The notes beneath the pieces are model-generated. The model made no database searches. It was not told the origin of the DNA and saw nothing but the letters and a program-made list of their open reading frames with translations. Shown here piece after piece: positions 63,092-64,000 of a DNA stretch of 64,000 nucleotides. Within the stretch, counting starts at the first letter, position 1. Each line of letters starts with the position of its first letter. This DNA is from Thalassobacillus cyri. GTDB taxonomy: Bacteria; Bacillota; Bacilli; Bacillales; Halobacillaceae. Both the position numbers and the translations under genes were made by a program. Where the stretch lies: positions 1 to 64,000 of the forward strand of contig NZ_FNQR01000008.1 in NCBI RefSeq assembly GCF_900107755.1, read 5' to 3'.

Positions 63092-63859
63092 ATGATAGAT
63101 ATTCATTGCCATATACTGCCTGGAGTGGATGATGGCGCCTCTACTTTGGAAGATAGTATCGTAATGGCAAAAGAAGCGGTTGATCAGGGGATTGATACGA
63201 TTATTGCTACCCCGCATCATAAGAATGGAGAATATGAGAATTCACGTCTTGAAATCTTTGGCCATGTGCAACAATTAAACGCTGAATTGGAACTGAGAGG
63301 GATAGCGCTGACCATACTCCCTGGACAGGAAACTCGTATCTATGGAGAAATGGTCCAGGATTTAATAAAAGAAGAGATATTGCCGTTGAATGTTGATAGC
63401 GGTTATGTGTTTGTTGAACTCCCTTCAGACCAGGTCCCTCGCTATACGGAGCGTCTATTATTTGATCTTCAGCGAGAAGGGATCAAACCGGTCATTGTTC
63501 ATCCGGAACGAAATAAAAAACTGATTCAGGAACCAGACCTGCTTTATCAATTTGTAAAAGGTGGTGCCTATACCCAGGTTACGGCTGCCAGTGTAGCTGG
63601 AAAATTTGGAAAATCGATTCAAAAATTTTCCCATCAATTAATTGAAGCCAATCTTACTCATTTGGTTGCATCGGATGCCCATAATACCCATAGTCGTGGT
63701 TTCTATTTGAAAAAAGCTTATGAAGTGATAAAGAATAAATATGGGGCTTCATCCGTATATTATTTTATGGAAAATGCTTTTTACGTTACAGAAGGGCAGA
63801 TGCTGGCGGCTAATCCTCCTGAGCATATAAAAAGAAAAAAATTCCTTGGTATTTTTTAA
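63092..63859 (+). CDS. Tyrosine-protein phosphatase of the PHP family (CpsB/CapC/YwqE type)
   Basis: A 255-residue metal-dependent phosphatase that dephosphorylates the BY-kinase tyrosine cluster. The PHP motifs are DIHCHILPGVDDG (N-terminal His ligands), TPHH, a mid-protein GQETRIYGE, HPERN and SDAHN near the C-terminus. ATG 63092 is chosen; an upstream GTG adds only four residues. It completes the adaptor/kinase/phosphatase set of the export operon. Confidence 0.92.
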   Translation: MIDIHCHILPGVDDGASTLEDSIVMAKEAVDQGIDTIIATPHHKNGEYENSRLEIFGHVQQLNAELELRGIALTILPGQETRIYGEMVQDLIKEEILPLNVDSGYVFVELPSDQVPRYTERLLFDLQREGIKPVIVHPERNKKLIQEPDLLYQFVKGGAYTQVTAASVAGKFGKSIQKFSHQLIEANLTHLVASDAHNTHSRGFYLKKAYEVIKNKYGASSVYYFMENAFYVTEGQMLAANPPEHIKRKKFLGIF

Positions 63860-63872
63860 TTTACTAAAGTCT

Positions 63873-63916
63873 ATACATCGAATCGACAATCTTTGTCGAT
63901 TCGATGTATTTTTTTT
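63873..63916 (+). terminator. Terminator after the PHP phosphatase gene
   Basis: ATACATCGAATCGACAA pairs with TTGTCGATTCGATGTAT, followed by TTTTTTTT. A long, perfect stem. Confidence 0.92.
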
Positions 63917-64000
63917 GTCATTTTGCCAAAATCATCATATTTTACTAACCATATAATTCTTAAGATGTATGATATTACCTTTATTAAGGGGGATAGGTGA
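63917..64000 (+). promoter_or_regulatory. Upstream region of a gene beyond the window
   Basis: AT-rich, ending in AAGGGGGATAGGTGA, a strong ribosome-site-like stretch at 63985-63991. A start codon would lie at or just past the window edge (GTG at 63997 is possible). The gene itself is not visible. Confidence 0.4.

Overview
The window looks like a chromosomal segment of a low-GC Gram-positive of the Bacillaceae, most likely a halophilic or halotolerant genus of the Halobacillus/Virgibacillus type. The evidence is AGGAGG-type ribosome sites, frequent TTG/GTG starts, RpiR/GntR/cre-style sugar control, TagO/TagA/LCP wall-polymer genes, a split capsule tyrosine-kinase system and RNPP-like TPR regulators. 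The genus is inference.

Region 1 (1-11860) is a sugar-acid catabolic locus. It has gluconate kinase, an RpiR regulator, a short-type 6-phosphogluconate dehydrogenase, a three-gene TRAP transporter, KDG kinase, KDPG aldolase, a galactonate dehydratase with all catalytic residues, an AEC carrier, a 2-hydroxyacid dehydrogenase and an HPr-like protein that keeps the regulatory serine region but has lost the phosphorylatable histidine. The two routes are kinase plus dehydrogenase (to ribulose-5-P) and dehydratase plus kinase plus aldolase (to pyruvate plus triose-P).

Region 2 (11860-17411) is a tandem family of TPR proteins with eroded N-terminal HTH regions: one pseudogene, two complete copies and one half-length copy, followed by a 38-residue ORF and with a VanZ-like gene inside the array.

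Region 3 (17530-42618) is the main island. It holds two TagO/WecA-type initiating transferases, UDP-ManNAc dehydrogenase, a TagA/WecG transferase, a GT4 transferase, Wzx and Wzy, three sulfotransferase-like genes, a PIG-L deacetylase, a membrane-anchored protein with weak resemblance to glucuronyl C5-epimerase C-termini, a large SH3-repeat glucosaminidase, and a complete PAPS supply cassette (two ATP sulfurylases, APS kinase, CysQ, an SLC13-type permease). No APS/PAPS reductase or sulfite reductase is present here, so the sulfur most plausibly goes to sulfation. Together these suggest a Wzx/Wzy-made, uronic-acid-containing, sulfated surface polysaccharide, with a deacetylate/epimerise/sulfate tailoring logic reminiscent of heparan sulfate.

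Region 4 (42619-57725) holds an IS3-family remnant, secreted enzymes (PQQ-propeller protein, M14 carboxypeptidase, 5'-nucleotidase, phosphodiester glycosidase, amidase), a maltose-type PTS with GH4 6-phospho-glucosidase and GntR regulator, an LCP protein and a membrane GT2.

Region 5 (57726-64000) has the chain-length regulator, BY-kinase and PHP phosphatase of polysaccharide export, another LCP protein, two tandem small membrane proteins, and a fossil of a second sulfation cassette (truncated sat, truncated SLC13 permease, galE tail).

No rRNA, tRNA or CRISPR array was seen. All functions are read from sequence motifs and remembered family features; no database search was run.
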